Shown in pieces: positions 32,243-41,136 of a DNA stretch of 64,000 nucleotides (the first letter of the stretch is position 1; every line of letters begins with the position of its first letter). The position numbers and the translations under genes were made by a program. Origin of the DNA: Brevundimonas sp. Root1279 (GTDB lineage Bacteria; Pseudomonadota; Alphaproteobacteria; Caulobacterales; Caulobacteraceae); assembly GCF_001425945.1 (NCBI RefSeq), contig NZ_LMEB01000004.1:482537-546536 (forward strand), given 5' to 3'. The notes beneath the pieces were generated by a model. It did not search any database. It had not been told where the DNA came from and saw only the letters and a program-made list of their open reading frames with translations.

Positions 32243-34645
32243 ATGAAATCCCAATCGCTGCGCACCACCCTTGCCTTCGCCGCCTCGGCCACCGCCCTGC
32301 TCGCCGGCGCCGCCTCCGCCCAGGACGCCGCCCCGCAAGACGCCGCCGCCGTCGACGACGTCGTCGTCACCGGCACCCGCGCGCCCAACCGCTCTCGCCT
32401 CGACACCCTCGCCCCGGTCGACGTCGTCACCGCTGAGACCATCCAGAACCGCGGCACCACCGAGCTGGCCGCCGCCCTGGCCCAGTCTGTCCCGTCCTTG
32501 ACCTTCCAACGGCCCTCCGTGGTCGACGGCACGGACTCGATCCGACCGGCCACCCTGCGCGGCCTGTCCCCGGACCAGACGCTGGTGCTGCTCAACAGCA
32601 CCCGCCGCCACGCCTCCGCCCTGGTCAACGTCAACGGCTCGGTCGGCCGAGGCTCGGCCGCGGTAGACCTCAACACCATCCCGACGGCCGCCCTCAACCA
32701 GGTCGAGGTGCTGCGCGACGGCGCCTCGGCCCAATACGGCTCGGACGCCATCGCCGGGGTGATCAACCTTCGCCTGCGCGAGGCCGACCACGGCGGCGGC
32801 GCCACCTTCACGGCCGGCCAGTACTTCACCTCGGTCAACACGGCCCGCACGGGCGGCCGCGACACCGAGGACGGCCAGACCCTGACCGCCGCCGCCTGGC
32901 AGGGCTTCGGCCTCGGCGAAGACGGCTTCCTGACCGTCAGCGCCGAATACCTCCAGCGCGACCCGACCAACCGCTCGGACCTCGATCCACGCGTCACGCC
33001 GCCGGCCGTCACCGCCCGCTTCGGCGACCCGGAAGTCGAGCAATGGACCCTGTTCGCCAACGCCGGCATTGACCTGTCCCCGACCTGGGAAGCCTACGGC
33101 TGGGCCGGCTACCAGGACCGCGACAGCGAAGGCGCCGCCTTCCCGCGCTTGGCCAGCAACGTGAACAACGTCGCGGCGATCTATCCGAACGGCTTCCTGC
33201 CCAAGATCGCCATCAACTCTCAGGACCTGTCGCTGGCCGGCGGCGTGCGCGGCGAAGCCGCGGGCTGGGCGACGGACATCAACCTGGTCTACGGCCGCAA
33301 CGCGCTGGACTTCCGCACCGAGGACTCGCTCAACGCCACCTATGGCGCGGACTCCCCGACCAGCTTCGATTCCGGTTCGCTGATCTACAGCCAGTTGGTG
33401 TTCGGCGCTGACGTCACCCGCCCGTTCGAGGTGGGCCTCTACGGCCCGCTCAATGTCGCCGCCGGGCTCGAGGCGCGGCAGGAGACCTATGAGATCGAGG
33501 CCGGCCAGCCGGAGTCCTACAACCGCGGCCCGCTGGGCGGGAACACCGCCCTGGCCGGCGGGGCCCAGGGCTTCCCCGGCTTCCAGCCCTCCAACGAGGT
33601 CGATGAGGACCGCACCGCCGTCGGCCTTTACCTCGACCTGGAGGCCCCGGTGACCGAACAGTTCACCATCGCCGGCGCCGTGCGCTTCGAGGACTATTCG
33701 GACTTCGGGACCTCGACCACCGGCAAGCTGTCGGCCCGCTACGACTTCAACGACGCCTTCGCCCTGCGCGGCTCGATCTCGACGGGCTTCCGCGCCCCGT
33801 CGCTGCAGCAGTCCTTCTTCACCTCGACCGCATCGGTGGTGCAGGACGGCGTGGTCGTCGAGACTGGGACCTTCCCGGCCACCAGCGTCGTCGCCTCGGT
33901 GCTCGGGGCCGAGCCGCTCGATGCCGAGACCTCGGTCAACTACACGCTCGGCGCGGTCTTCCGCCTGGGCGACTTCGACCTGACCATCGACGCCTACCAG
34001 ATCGACATCGAGGACCAGATCGTCCTGTCGGAGAACATCAACCGCAGCTTCAGCCCGCAGGTCGCCTCCCTGCTCGATCCGCTGGGCGTGCAGGCGGCGC
34101 GCTTCTTCCTCAACGGCGTCGACACGACCACCCAGGGCGTGGACGTGGTCGGCCACTACCGGCTGCGCACTGAGGACCAGGGCGACCTGGACCTGACCCT
34201 GGCGGCCAATTTCAACGATGTGGAGGTGACCCGCATTCCCACCTCTTCGTCAGTCCTGAACCCGGTCCCTCCGCTGTTCGGACGCAGCCGTATCGAGACC
34301 ATCCAGCAGGGCACTCCCGACACCAAGGTCTCGGCCAACGCCGACTGGACCTACAACCGCTGGGGCGTCACCTGGCGCGCCACCTACTACGGCGACGTAC
34401 TGCAACCGGGCTCGACCCCGGCCTCGGACTATTCGACCGGGGACAAGACCGTGTTCGACTTCGAGGGCCGGTTCCAGCCGAACGACCGGGTCACCCTGGC
34501 GCTCGGCGTCGACAACGCTTTCGACGAGTACCCGGACGCCGTGCCCGCCGCCCTGAACAGCAACGGCGTGCTGGGCTTCCCCTTCTATTCACCGTTCGGC
34601 TTCAATGGGCGCTTCATCTACGCCCGGGTCGGCCTGAACTGGTGA
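32243..34645 (+). CDS. TonB-dependent outer-membrane receptor under S-box control
   Basis: The 800-residue receptor has a signal peptide (cut near ASAQ) and a TonB box-like segment (VDDVVVTGTRAPNRS). The plug domain includes RGLSPDQTLVLLNS and VEVLRDGASAQYGSDAIAGVINL, and the 22-strand barrel ends in the aromatic signature FIYARVGLNW. Its substrate is not shown by sequence. The upstream SAM riboswitch argues for methionine, a methionine precursor or a related sulfur or methyl compound rather than iron or a sugar. No cobalamin riboswitch is present. It appears to be a single-gene unit with a GC hairpin after it. Confidence 0.93.
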   Translation: MKSQSLRTTLAFAASATALLAGAASAQDAAPQDAAAVDDVVVTGTRAPNRSRLDTLAPVDVVTAETIQNRGTTELAAALAQSVPSLTFQRPSVVDGTDSIRPATLRGLSPDQTLVLLNSTRRHASALVNVNGSVGRGSAAVDLNTIPTAALNQVEVLRDGASAQYGSDAIAGVINLRLREADHGGGATFTAGQYFTSVNTARTGGRDTEDGQTLTAAAWQGFGLGEDGFLTVSAEYLQRDPTNRSDLDPRVTPPAVTARFGDPEVEQWTLFANAGIDLSPTWEAYGWAGYQDRDSEGAAFPRLASNVNNVAAIYPNGFLPKIAINSQDLSLAGGVRGEAAGWATDINLVYGRNALDFRTEDSLNATYGADSPTSFDSGSLIYSQLVFGADVTRPFEVGLYGPLNVAAGLEARQETYEIEAGQPESYNRGPLGGNTALAGGAQGFPGFQPSNEVDEDRTAVGLYLDLEAPVTEQFTIAGAVRFEDYSDFGTSTTGKLSARYDFNDAFALRGSISTGFRAPSLQQSFFTSTASVVQDGVVVETGTFPATSVVASVLGAEPLDAETSVNYTLGAVFRLGDFDLTIDAYQIDIEDQIVLSENINRSFSPQVASLLDPLGVQAARFFLNGVDTTTQGVDVVGHYRLRTEDQGDLDLTLAANFNDVEVTRIPTSSSVLNPVPPLFGRSRIETIQQGTPDTKVSANADWTYNRWGVTWRATYYGDVLQPGSTPASDYSTGDKTVFDFEGRFQPNDRVTLALGVDNAFDEYPDAVPAALNSNGVLGFPFYSPFGFNGRFIYARVGLNW

Positions 34646-34653
34646 CGGGCGGC

Positions 34654-34679
34654 GGCGCGGACGGAGAGCCGTCCGCGCC
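34654..34679 (+). terminator. Hairpin terminator after the TonB receptor
   Basis: A perfect 11-bp GGCGCGGACGG stem with an AGAG loop begins 8 bases past the stop. The T-tract is weak, so it may act as a mRNA 3' end stabiliser. Confidence 0.6.
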
Positions 34680-34744
34680 GTACCCTTCCCGGTTGTCCGC
34701 GCCGCCCGTCGCAGGCAGACTGGGCCGTTCCCCGGGAGGCCCCC

Positions 34745-35110
34745 ATGAAAAAGCTCGCCGTCATCGTCGGCCTGGCCGCGACCCTGATCGCCTCCAGCGC
34801 GGCCGCCATGACCGTGCAGGAGTTCCTGACAACGGCCGCGGGCATTCCGCGCAACCCGACCGCCCTGCTCCGCTCCGACACGCGACGGCTGATGAACGAG
34901 GTGAAGGACGGCTTCAGCACCCTCCGCGCCGAACAGGACGCGGCGCGCCGGGCCGGGCGTTCGCCGCGGACCTGCATGCCCGAGAAGGTCTCGATGAACG
35001 CCACCGACCTCCTCGCACGCTTCAACGCCATCCCGGCGGCCCGCCGCAATATGAGCGTCACCGACGCCTTGCGCGAATGGATGATCGAACGCTATCCGTG
35101 CCCACGCTGA
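34745..35110 (+). CDS. Small secreted protein, tandem paralog C1
   Basis: The 121-residue product has a clear signal peptide (MKKLAVIVGLAATLIASSAAA) and a mature part of about 100 residues with MTVQEFL at its start. One cysteine is central (RTCMPEK) and one is near the end (REWMIERYPCPR). The Cys pair and the terminal W-x(5)-PC pattern are reminiscent of Rap1a/Tai-type immunity proteins, but I cannot establish that and see no T6SS genes. An AGGCCCCC leader precedes the ATG. It is followed 40 bases later by a paralog. Confidence 0.78.
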   Translation: MKKLAVIVGLAATLIASSAAAMTVQEFLTTAAGIPRNPTALLRSDTRRLMNEVKDGFSTLRAEQDAARRAGRSPRTCMPEKVSMNATDLLARFNAIPAARRNMSVTDALREWMIERYPCPR

Positions 35111-35150
35111 CGGCAAGGCTTCCCTCCGCCGTCGCGGTTGTGGGGTTTCG

Positions 35151-35531
35151 ATGAGAGTACAGGTCGTCGCACTGTGCCTGGCGGCGCTCATGTTGGCGGC
35201 CTTCGCGCCGGGCATGACCGTTCGCGAGTTCCTGGCCTCCGCCGATCGCCTGCCACAAAACGCCACCGCCGTGCTGCGCCCCGAAGGCCGTCGGCTGGTC
35301 GACGAGGTGTCCACGTCCGTCCACGCCATCCGGGCCGAGCAGGCCGCGGACGTCCGCGCCGGCCGTCGACCGGCCTATTGCATCCCCGCCCGTGGCACGG
35401 GCATCACGCCTGAAGGTCTGCTCGCCCGCCTGAGGGCCATCCCGGCCAGCCGTCGCGATATCACCGTGCACCAGGCCATCCGCGAATGGATGGTCGAGCG
35501 CCATCCGTGCGGGAGCGCCGCCGTTAACTGA
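35151..35531 (+). CDS. Small secreted protein, tandem paralog C2
   Basis: The 126-residue protein repeats the pattern of its neighbour. It has a signal peptide (MRVQVVALCLAALMLAAFAP), then MTVREFLASAD, RLVDEVST--HAIRAEQAADVRAGRRPAYCIP, GLLARLRAIPASRRDITVHQAIREWMVERHPC. The two central helices and both cysteines are kept, but overall identity is moderate. The shared layout predicts a disulfide-bonded helical periplasmic protein. Function unknown. It ends about 100 bases before dnaB. Confidence 0.78.
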   Translation: MRVQVVALCLAALMLAAFAPGMTVREFLASADRLPQNATAVLRPEGRRLVDEVSTSVHAIRAEQAADVRAGRRPAYCIPARGTGITPEGLLARLRAIPASRRDITVHQAIREWMVERHPCGSAAVN

Positions 35532-35628
35532 TCCGCCTGCGGAATTCGGGAGCGTCCACAGCCGGCCACGGTTGTCCCCGACCAAGCGGACGTCCGCGCA
35601 TGTCGTATCGCGCGCGCATGAGTAAGAG

Positions 35629-37128
35629 ATGGATGCGATGAACGCCTTCGCCCCAGCCGCCTTCCCTCCGATGGATTCGTCCACCATCGCCTCGCTGCCC
35701 CACAACCTGGAGGCGGAGCAGGCGCTGCTGGGCTCGCTGATGTTCGACAACTCCGTGTTCGAACGGCTGTCCGACCGCTTGCGCGGCCTGCACTTCTACG
35801 AACCCTTCCATCAGCGGCTCTACGAGGCGATCGAGGACCACGTCCGCCAGGGCCTGCTGGCCGAGCCGACCATCCTGATGGAGCGGTTCAAGCAGGATCC
35901 GGCGTTCCAGGAATTCGGCGGCCTGCGCTATCTGGCCGATCTGGTCGACCGCGCCCCGCCGGCGGCCAACGCCCCCGACTACGCCCGCGTCGTCTACGAC
36001 CTGGCCCTTCGGCGCGACCTGATCCGCATCGGCGGCGAGATCATCAAGGAAGCGCCCCAGCCCGAAACCCCGGCCATCGATCAGATCGAGAGCGCCGAAC
36101 AACGGCTCTACACCCTCGCCGAGACGGGCAAGCCGTCATCCGGTTTCGTCAGCTTTTCCCACGCCTTGTCCGGCGCCGTTCAGATGGCGGCCGAGGCGTA
36201 TCAACGCGACGGCAAGCTGGCCGGCCTGGCCACCCACCTCGACGACCTCGACCAGAAGCTCGGCGGCCTGCACCCGTCCGACCTGCTGATCCTCGCGGGC
36301 CGTCCGTCGATGGGCAAGACGGCGCTGGCCACCAACATCGCGTTCAACGTCGCCAAGAACTATCGCTGGGAGCCGACGCCTGAGGGCCGCAAGACCGTCA
36401 GCGGCGGCGTCGTCGCCTTCTACTCGCTGGAAATGAGCGCCGAACAGCTGGCCATGCGTATCCTGGCCGACGCCTCAGGCGTGTCCTCGGACAAGCTCCG
36501 CAAGGGCGAGATCGACGCCTCGGACTTCGGCAAGATCCGCGACGCCGCCGTCGAGATCGGCGAGAGCCCGCTCTTCATCGACGCCACCGGCGGCCTGTCG
36601 ATGGCCAAGCTGGCGGCCCGCGCCCGCCGCCTGAAGCGGATGGAGCACGGCCTCGACCTGATCATCGTCGACTACCTCCAGCTGGTCACCGTCGGCGAAG
36701 GCGGCGGACAGAAGAACCGGGTGCAGGAAGTCTCCGAGATCACCGGCGGCATGAAGGCCCTGGCCAAGGAGTTGTCGGTGCCCATCATCGCCCTGTCGCA
36801 GCTGTCGCGTCAGGTCGAGCAGCGCGAGGACAAGCGGCCCCAGCTGTCCGACCTGCGGGAATCCGGCTCGATCGAGCAGGACGCCGACTGCGTGATGTTC
36901 GTGTACCGCGAAAGCTACTACCTCGGCCGCGCCGAGCCGAAGGAAGGCACCGAGGAACATCTCAACTGGCAACAGGAGATGGACCGCCTCGAGCACCAGG
37001 CCGAGGTCGTCATCGGCAAGCAGCGCCACGGCCCCATCGGTATCGTCAAGCTGGCCTTCGACGCCGACACCACCAAGTTTGGCAACCTCGCCCACGACGG
37101 CCGCCGCTACGACGACTACGGCGATTGA
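35629..37128 (+). CDS. dnaB: Replicative DNA helicase DnaB
   Basis: The 499-residue hexameric helicase has the N-terminal primase-interacting domain (LPHNLEAEQALLGSLMFDN) and a linker. The RecA-like domain has Walker A GRPSMGKTALATN near residue 224, Walker B LIIVDYLQLV, and the arginine and glutamine motifs (LSQLSRQVEQREDKRPQLSDLRESGSIEQDAD). There is no intein. An insert of about 15 residues (RWEPTPEGRKTVSG) in the ATPase domain is typical of alphaproteobacteria. It follows the rpsF operon after the TonB and paralog insertion. Confidence 0.98.
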   Translation: MDAMNAFAPAAFPPMDSSTIASLPHNLEAEQALLGSLMFDNSVFERLSDRLRGLHFYEPFHQRLYEAIEDHVRQGLLAEPTILMERFKQDPAFQEFGGLRYLADLVDRAPPAANAPDYARVVYDLALRRDLIRIGGEIIKEAPQPETPAIDQIESAEQRLYTLAETGKPSSGFVSFSHALSGAVQMAAEAYQRDGKLAGLATHLDDLDQKLGGLHPSDLLILAGRPSMGKTALATNIAFNVAKNYRWEPTPEGRKTVSGGVVAFYSLEMSAEQLAMRILADASGVSSDKLRKGEIDASDFGKIRDAAVEIGESPLFIDATGGLSMAKLAARARRLKRMEHGLDLIIVDYLQLVTVGEGGGQKNRVQEVSEITGGMKALAKELSVPIIALSQLSRQVEQREDKRPQLSDLRESGSIEQDADCVMFVYRESYYLGRAEPKEGTEEHLNWQQEMDRLEHQAEVVIGKQRHGPIGIVKLAFDADTTKFGNLAHDGRRYDDYGD

Positions 37129-37202
37129 GCCGCGGGGCGCGCCGCCCCCTTGCCAGAACATCGTTACGCGATCAGGGTCGAGCTTCAACCAGGAGCTCGA
37201 CC

Positions 37203-37760
37203 ATGTCCGCAGTCATCCTGTTTGCTTTCGCCCTCCTCGCCTCCCCCCAGGCCGGACAGTCGGCGCCGGCCCGTGCGCCCGCGACCGCATCCCCGGACTG
37301 CGCGTCCGCGGCCGGCCGTCAGGGCGAGCCGGTTTGCCCCGGACCGTCCCATCCTATTCCGATCCCCTACCCTTCGACCGGCCGAGGGGCCCATCCCACG
37401 GTGACCACAGGTCCGATTCGGGCCTCGAACGGCGACGAGGCCGGCACGGCGCGTCGGGAAGTCGCGCCCCAGACGGCGCCCGGTCCGGAGACAGGTCCAG
37501 CAGCACTCACCGGCAGGCCCGTCGGACAGCCCGCCGCCGCTGGACTGGGGTCGCATGTCCAGAGAGAAGCGCCCCCCGCCGGCCCTCAGCCGCAAAATCA
37601 CGAAATCAAGGCGGTCACCGGCAATGAGGGCGGCCATCCGCACACCGGCGGCACGGCTGACATTCCGATGCCGAAACCCTCGGTGCAGTTCCGCGGCGCG
37701 GCGCCGACGCCGCCGACGTCCCCTGCGGCCCCCGCGCCGCCGGCTCGGGCCCCGGACTAG
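37203..37760 (+). CDS. Pro/Ala/Gly-rich exported protein of unknown function
   Basis: The 185-residue product begins MSAVILFAFALLASPQAGQS, a probable signal peptide with an AGGAG ribosome site. The rest is low-complexity sequence rich in Pro, Gly, Ala and Thr, with one possible disulfide pair (DCASAAGRQGEPVC) and a short His-containing patch (NEGGHPHTGGTADIPMPKPS). It is probably disordered in the periplasm. The upstream part of the open frame overlaps dnaB and is not used. No family recognised. Confidence 0.6.
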   Translation: MSAVILFAFALLASPQAGQSAPARAPATASPDCASAAGRQGEPVCPGPSHPIPIPYPSTGRGAHPTVTTGPIRASNGDEAGTARREVAPQTAPGPETGPAALTGRPVGQPAAAGLGSHVQREAPPAGPQPQNHEIKAVTGNEGGHPHTGGTADIPMPKPSVQFRGAAPTPPTSPAAPAPPARAPD

Positions 37761-37770
37761 GCCGAGCGCG

Positions 37771-40700
37771 TCAGCGCAGTTCGACTCGCCGTGTGCCGGC
37801 CGGGATCTTCAACTCCCGGCCCGCCCACGTCGCCTCACGACCGTCGATCCGCACCCGCCCCGGCAGGGCCTCGCCGTCCGGCCACTGCAGCACGAAGCCG
37901 CCCGGCGGGTTGGCCCCCGCCCCCAGGGTCAGCAGATAGCCTTCTCGCTCGCGCCGCAGGTTGTAGACCAGCGCCCCGTACGGGGTGCGGACGTTGGTCA
38001 CCCCCACCCCCTCGCCGTCCAGCCAGGCCGTCGGCACGCCGGCAGCCAGCACCAGGGCCTCGTCGCGGTCGTAGACCAGCAGATCCATGGCCGAGCGGAT
38101 GTAGTCCGAGCTGATCCAGGCGTGCGGCATGTCGCCGATGAAGCGCGGCTCGCGTTCGTCGCGGCCCACCACCTCGGCCCAACCGTTCCAGGCCGCCGGC
38201 CGCATGTCGGCGAAGTAGAAGTCCAGCGCCCGCAGCGCATCCTCGCGCCGTCCCAGCCGGACCATGGCCCCCACGTTGCGCAGCTCGTAGGGCGTGTAGT
38301 CCTTCCACGCCATGCGGTTCTCCTGCCGCGCCGTGAAGTTGGCCCACCACTTGTCGAAGGTGTTGTCCAGCAGCGGCTGCGGCAGTTCGTCGATCAGCCC
38401 TGCCGGCGACAGGCCGATCGTGGTCGAGGTGGCGTCGAAGTCGCCCCGGTCGGCCGCCCCGGCGATCCAGTCGATGCCGTGCACGCGCGCGGTCGCTTCG
38501 ATCGAGGCCATGATGTCGGCCTTGAACTCGGCCTCGGCGGCCCGGAAGCGCGCCGCGGCCTCGGCCTCGCCCAGGGTCTCGGCGATGAAGATGGCGTCGC
38601 GGTAGCCGAGCAGCCCCCAGAAGTCGTCCCAGTAGCTGTAGGCGATCTTGTCCGAATAGCCCTCGTGGCTGATCGTGGGCGGCAGCAGGCCGAACAGGTG
38701 CCGCTTGTCGTCCGCCTGGAATTCCGCCGTCCGCGTCGAGGCGCGCAGCTCGTCCATATAGCCGATCGCCTTGCTGACCTGCGGCCAGACCTCGCGCAGC
38801 AGGGCCGCGTCGCCGCCGTAGCGATAGGTCTCGGCGGCCAGGAAGATGAACTCGCCGTGGCTGTCGTTCTCGGGCACCGGGTCCGAACCGCGGGCGTCGG
38901 CGCAGCAGGGCACCTTGCCATTGTCGAACACCAGCGGCGCAAACCAGCGCAGATAGTCGGCCGACAGCTGCTCGTGACCCAACCGGTCCAGCCCCTCGGC
39001 CATCATCGCTCCGTCGCGGATCCAGGTGCGGTTGTAGCTCCGCGTTCCCGGCTGCAGGATCGGCCCCTGTCGCGACATCAGCATGTGCGCCAGTGACGAG
39101 CGCATGACGTCCTCGATCCGCTGCTGCCCCTCCGGCAGGGTCAGGTCGAACCGGTCCAGCTTCTCGCGCCAGCCGGCGGCGACCCGCTCCTGCACCGTGT
39201 CCAGCGCCGCCTCGATCGAGCCGGTCACCGGCCCTTCCGGGAGGCCGCCCGAGAGGGGCGCGACGAAGCCGAAGGTGCGCGTCTCGCCCGGCTGCAGCGT
39301 GACGTCATAGAGCATGGCCCCGGCCATCAGCTCGCGGTCCGACTCGACCAGCCGCTGGTCGACCGGCCGCCGGCTCGCGTGGTCCGCCAGCAGGCTCTGC
39401 GGATCGGCGCCGGCCGCGAAGGTCCCGGCCGCCACCGCGTCGGGCTGCACGAGGGCCTTCACCCGGATATTGTCGTTCAGCACCATGGCGGCGCCGTTCC
39501 AGTCGATCTGTTGGATCGGTCCGACCCCACCCGGCGTGGTCAGGAACTGCGTCGGCCCGTTCACCTGGAACGGTCGCGCCATCAGCGCCAGGGTCAGGGT
39601 CCGCGGCCGGTTCGAGGTGTTGGTCAGGGCGTAACGACCCCAGATCTGGGCCGCCTCGGGCGTCCCGTCGGCGAAGGCGGTGACCGCCAGTTTCCAGTCG
39701 TCCGCAGTCCAGGTCACGGTCGGGATCGGCAGGTCGCCGTCCTGCAGGCTCTGGGTCGCATTCACGTCGGCCCAAGTGACCAGCCGCCCGTTGTCCAGCA
39801 CGAAGGGCTCGATCGAGGGCCCGCCGCGACGCAGCTCGATGGCGCCGTCCTCGCCGATCAGGGCGCTCTCGCCGCCGCCGTCGACCCCGACCAGGGTCCA
39901 GTAGGGCTGCTCACCCACGAAGCCCCGCGGGTACAGGCCGCGGCGGCTCTCGTCGGCCACGGCGCGCATGAAGGTGGTCGCCGTCTCCCCGAAGGCCAGC
40001 GGCTCGATCTCCAGGCTGTTCAGCGCATAGGCGTTGGCCGCCGCCTGGCCGAGCCGCTGCCCGGCCCCGGCCTGTCCGACCACGCCCGCCTCGTCGCGCG
40101 GAGCCAGCAGGTCCAGGCGCAGCCAGCGGGCCGAGGCTTCCGGCGTCCGCAGCCAGTCGACGCCGCCGTTGGCGCCAGTCACCGCGGCCAGTTCGCGCCA
40201 CTCGCGCCCGTCCGGCGAGGCCATCAGCCGATAGTCGGCCGCCGCCATCCGGTCGGCCCAGCGCAGGGTCACCCCGCCGAACTCGCGCTCATAGCCGAGA
40301 TCCAGGGTCAGGCTCTGCGCCCCCGCTCCAGTGGTGCGCCAGGCCGTGGTCAGGTCGTCGTCGACCGCCCGCGCGGCGACGTTCTGGCCGTCCTCGCTCG
40401 TGCCGGTGGCGACCGGCCGCGGCGGCACGCCCGGCTCGGGCGGCAGTGCGCGCAGCTCCAGCTGGTCGATCTCGATCCAGCCCTTGCCGCCCTGCCCCGC
40501 CGTGACCACGAACTCGATCCGCTGCGCCCCGCGGAAGGTGCGGTCGGGATCCGGCCCCCAGGCCCAGACGATGTGGCGTTTCTTGACGACGTAGCGGGTC
40601 CATTCGCCGTTCGCCTCGAACTTCTCGACCTTGCGCCAGTGGACGTTGTCGCCCGAGGCGTCGACGAACTTCACCTCCAGCGTATTGGGCAGCATCTCGC

Positions 40701-40983
40701 CGCGCAGCCAGAAGCTGATCTCGAAATTCTCCGGGACCTCCAGGTCGATGGCCCGCGCCGCGAAGGCGTAGCCCGACCGCCCGTTGAAGTCGTAGTCCAG
40801 CCGCATCGCCTTTCCGTCGCGGCCGGGCACGGCGCTGATCGTCGAGGACACGTCGGTCGACGCGTCCGCCGACCACGGCGCCAGGCTCTCGAACCCGTCC
40901 AGCACGCGGGTGGACTGGGCGTGGGCGGGAGCGGGCAGAGCAAGGGCCAGAGCGGCGGCCGAGGCCAGCAGGAAGGCGCGCAT
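37771..40983 (-). CDS. Large secreted multidomain glycoside hydrolase-like protein
   Basis: The 1070-residue protein has a signal peptide (to AHA-Q) and a jelly-roll carbohydrate-binding-like domain (about 25-180, ending GWIEIDQLELR). An F5/8 type C (discoidin) domain follows (about 190-305), then a beta-sandwich. The long (alpha/alpha)6 six-hairpin domain has NRTWIRDGAMMAEGLDRLG, PENDSHGEFIFLAAETYRYGGD and YWDDFWGLLGYRDA, and a beta-rich C terminus closes the protein. The fold is that of amylo-glucosidase-like hydrolases, and the Asp/Glu residues in those motifs are plausible catalysts, but I cannot fix the GH family. It is the last gene of the LacI-led operon and likely trims imported oligosaccharides in the periplasm. 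Confidence 0.8.
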   Translation of the reverse strand: MRAFLLASAAALALALPAPAHAQSTRVLDGFESLAPWSADASTDVSSTISAVPGRDGKAMRLDYDFNGRSGYAFAARAIDLEVPENFEISFWLRGEMLPNTLEVKFVDASGDNVHWRKVEKFEANGEWTRYVVKKRHIVWAWGPDPDRTFRGAQRIEFVVTAGQGGKGWIEIDQLELRALPPEPGVPPRPVATGTSEDGQNVAARAVDDDLTTAWRTTGAGAQSLTLDLGYEREFGGVTLRWADRMAAADYRLMASPDGREWRELAAVTGANGGVDWLRTPEASARWLRLDLLAPRDEAGVVGQAGAGQRLGQAAANAYALNSLEIEPLAFGETATTFMRAVADESRRGLYPRGFVGEQPYWTLVGVDGGGESALIGEDGAIELRRGGPSIEPFVLDNGRLVTWADVNATQSLQDGDLPIPTVTWTADDWKLAVTAFADGTPEAAQIWGRYALTNTSNRPRTLTLALMARPFQVNGPTQFLTTPGGVGPIQQIDWNGAAMVLNDNIRVKALVQPDAVAAGTFAAGADPQSLLADHASRRPVDQRLVESDRELMAGAMLYDVTLQPGETRTFGFVAPLSGGLPEGPVTGSIEAALDTVQERVAAGWREKLDRFDLTLPEGQQRIEDVMRSSLAHMLMSRQGPILQPGTRSYNRTWIRDGAMMAEGLDRLGHEQLSADYLRWFAPLVFDNGKVPCCADARGSDPVPENDSHGEFIFLAAETYRYGGDAALLREVWPQVSKAIGYMDELRASTRTAEFQADDKRHLFGLLPPTISHEGYSDKIAYSYWDDFWGLLGYRDAIFIAETLGEAEAAARFRAAEAEFKADIMASIEATARVHGIDWIAGAADRGDFDATSTTIGLSPAGLIDELPQPLLDNTFDKWWANFTARQENRMAWKDYTPYELRNVGAMVRLGRREDALRALDFYFADMRPAAWNGWAEVVGRDEREPRFIGDMPHAWISSDYIRSAMDLLVYDRDEALVLAAGVPTAWLDGEGVGVTNVRTPYGALVYNLRREREGYLLTLGAGANPPGGFVLQWPDGEALPGRVRIDGREATWAGRELKIPAGTRRVELR

Positions 40984-40991
40984 ACAAACTC

Positions 40992-41125
40992 TCCGCTCAT
41001 CCCCGCGAAAGCGGGGACCCAGTTCTGTCCAGCGAGACGCCGGCGTTCAGGGGTCAGCCACCGCGGACCCCGGCCCCGCCCATCACCCAAAGCACTGGGT
41101 CCCCGCCTTCGCGGGGATGAGCGGA
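40992..41125. repeat. 32-bp inverted repeat element inside the carbohydrate operon
   Basis: Arms 40992-41023 and 41094-41125 match at 31 of 32 positions and enclose a 70-base spacer. Each arm itself contains a smaller palindrome (CCCCGCGAA-GCGGGG). The element lies between the second permease stop and the start of the large hydrolase, and its outer edge supplies part of that gene's GGAGAG ribosome site. Similar CATCCCCGCGAAAGCGGGGAC elements are dispersed in many proteobacterial genomes. Confidence 0.85.
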
Positions 41126-41136
41126 TCAGTTGGTTC

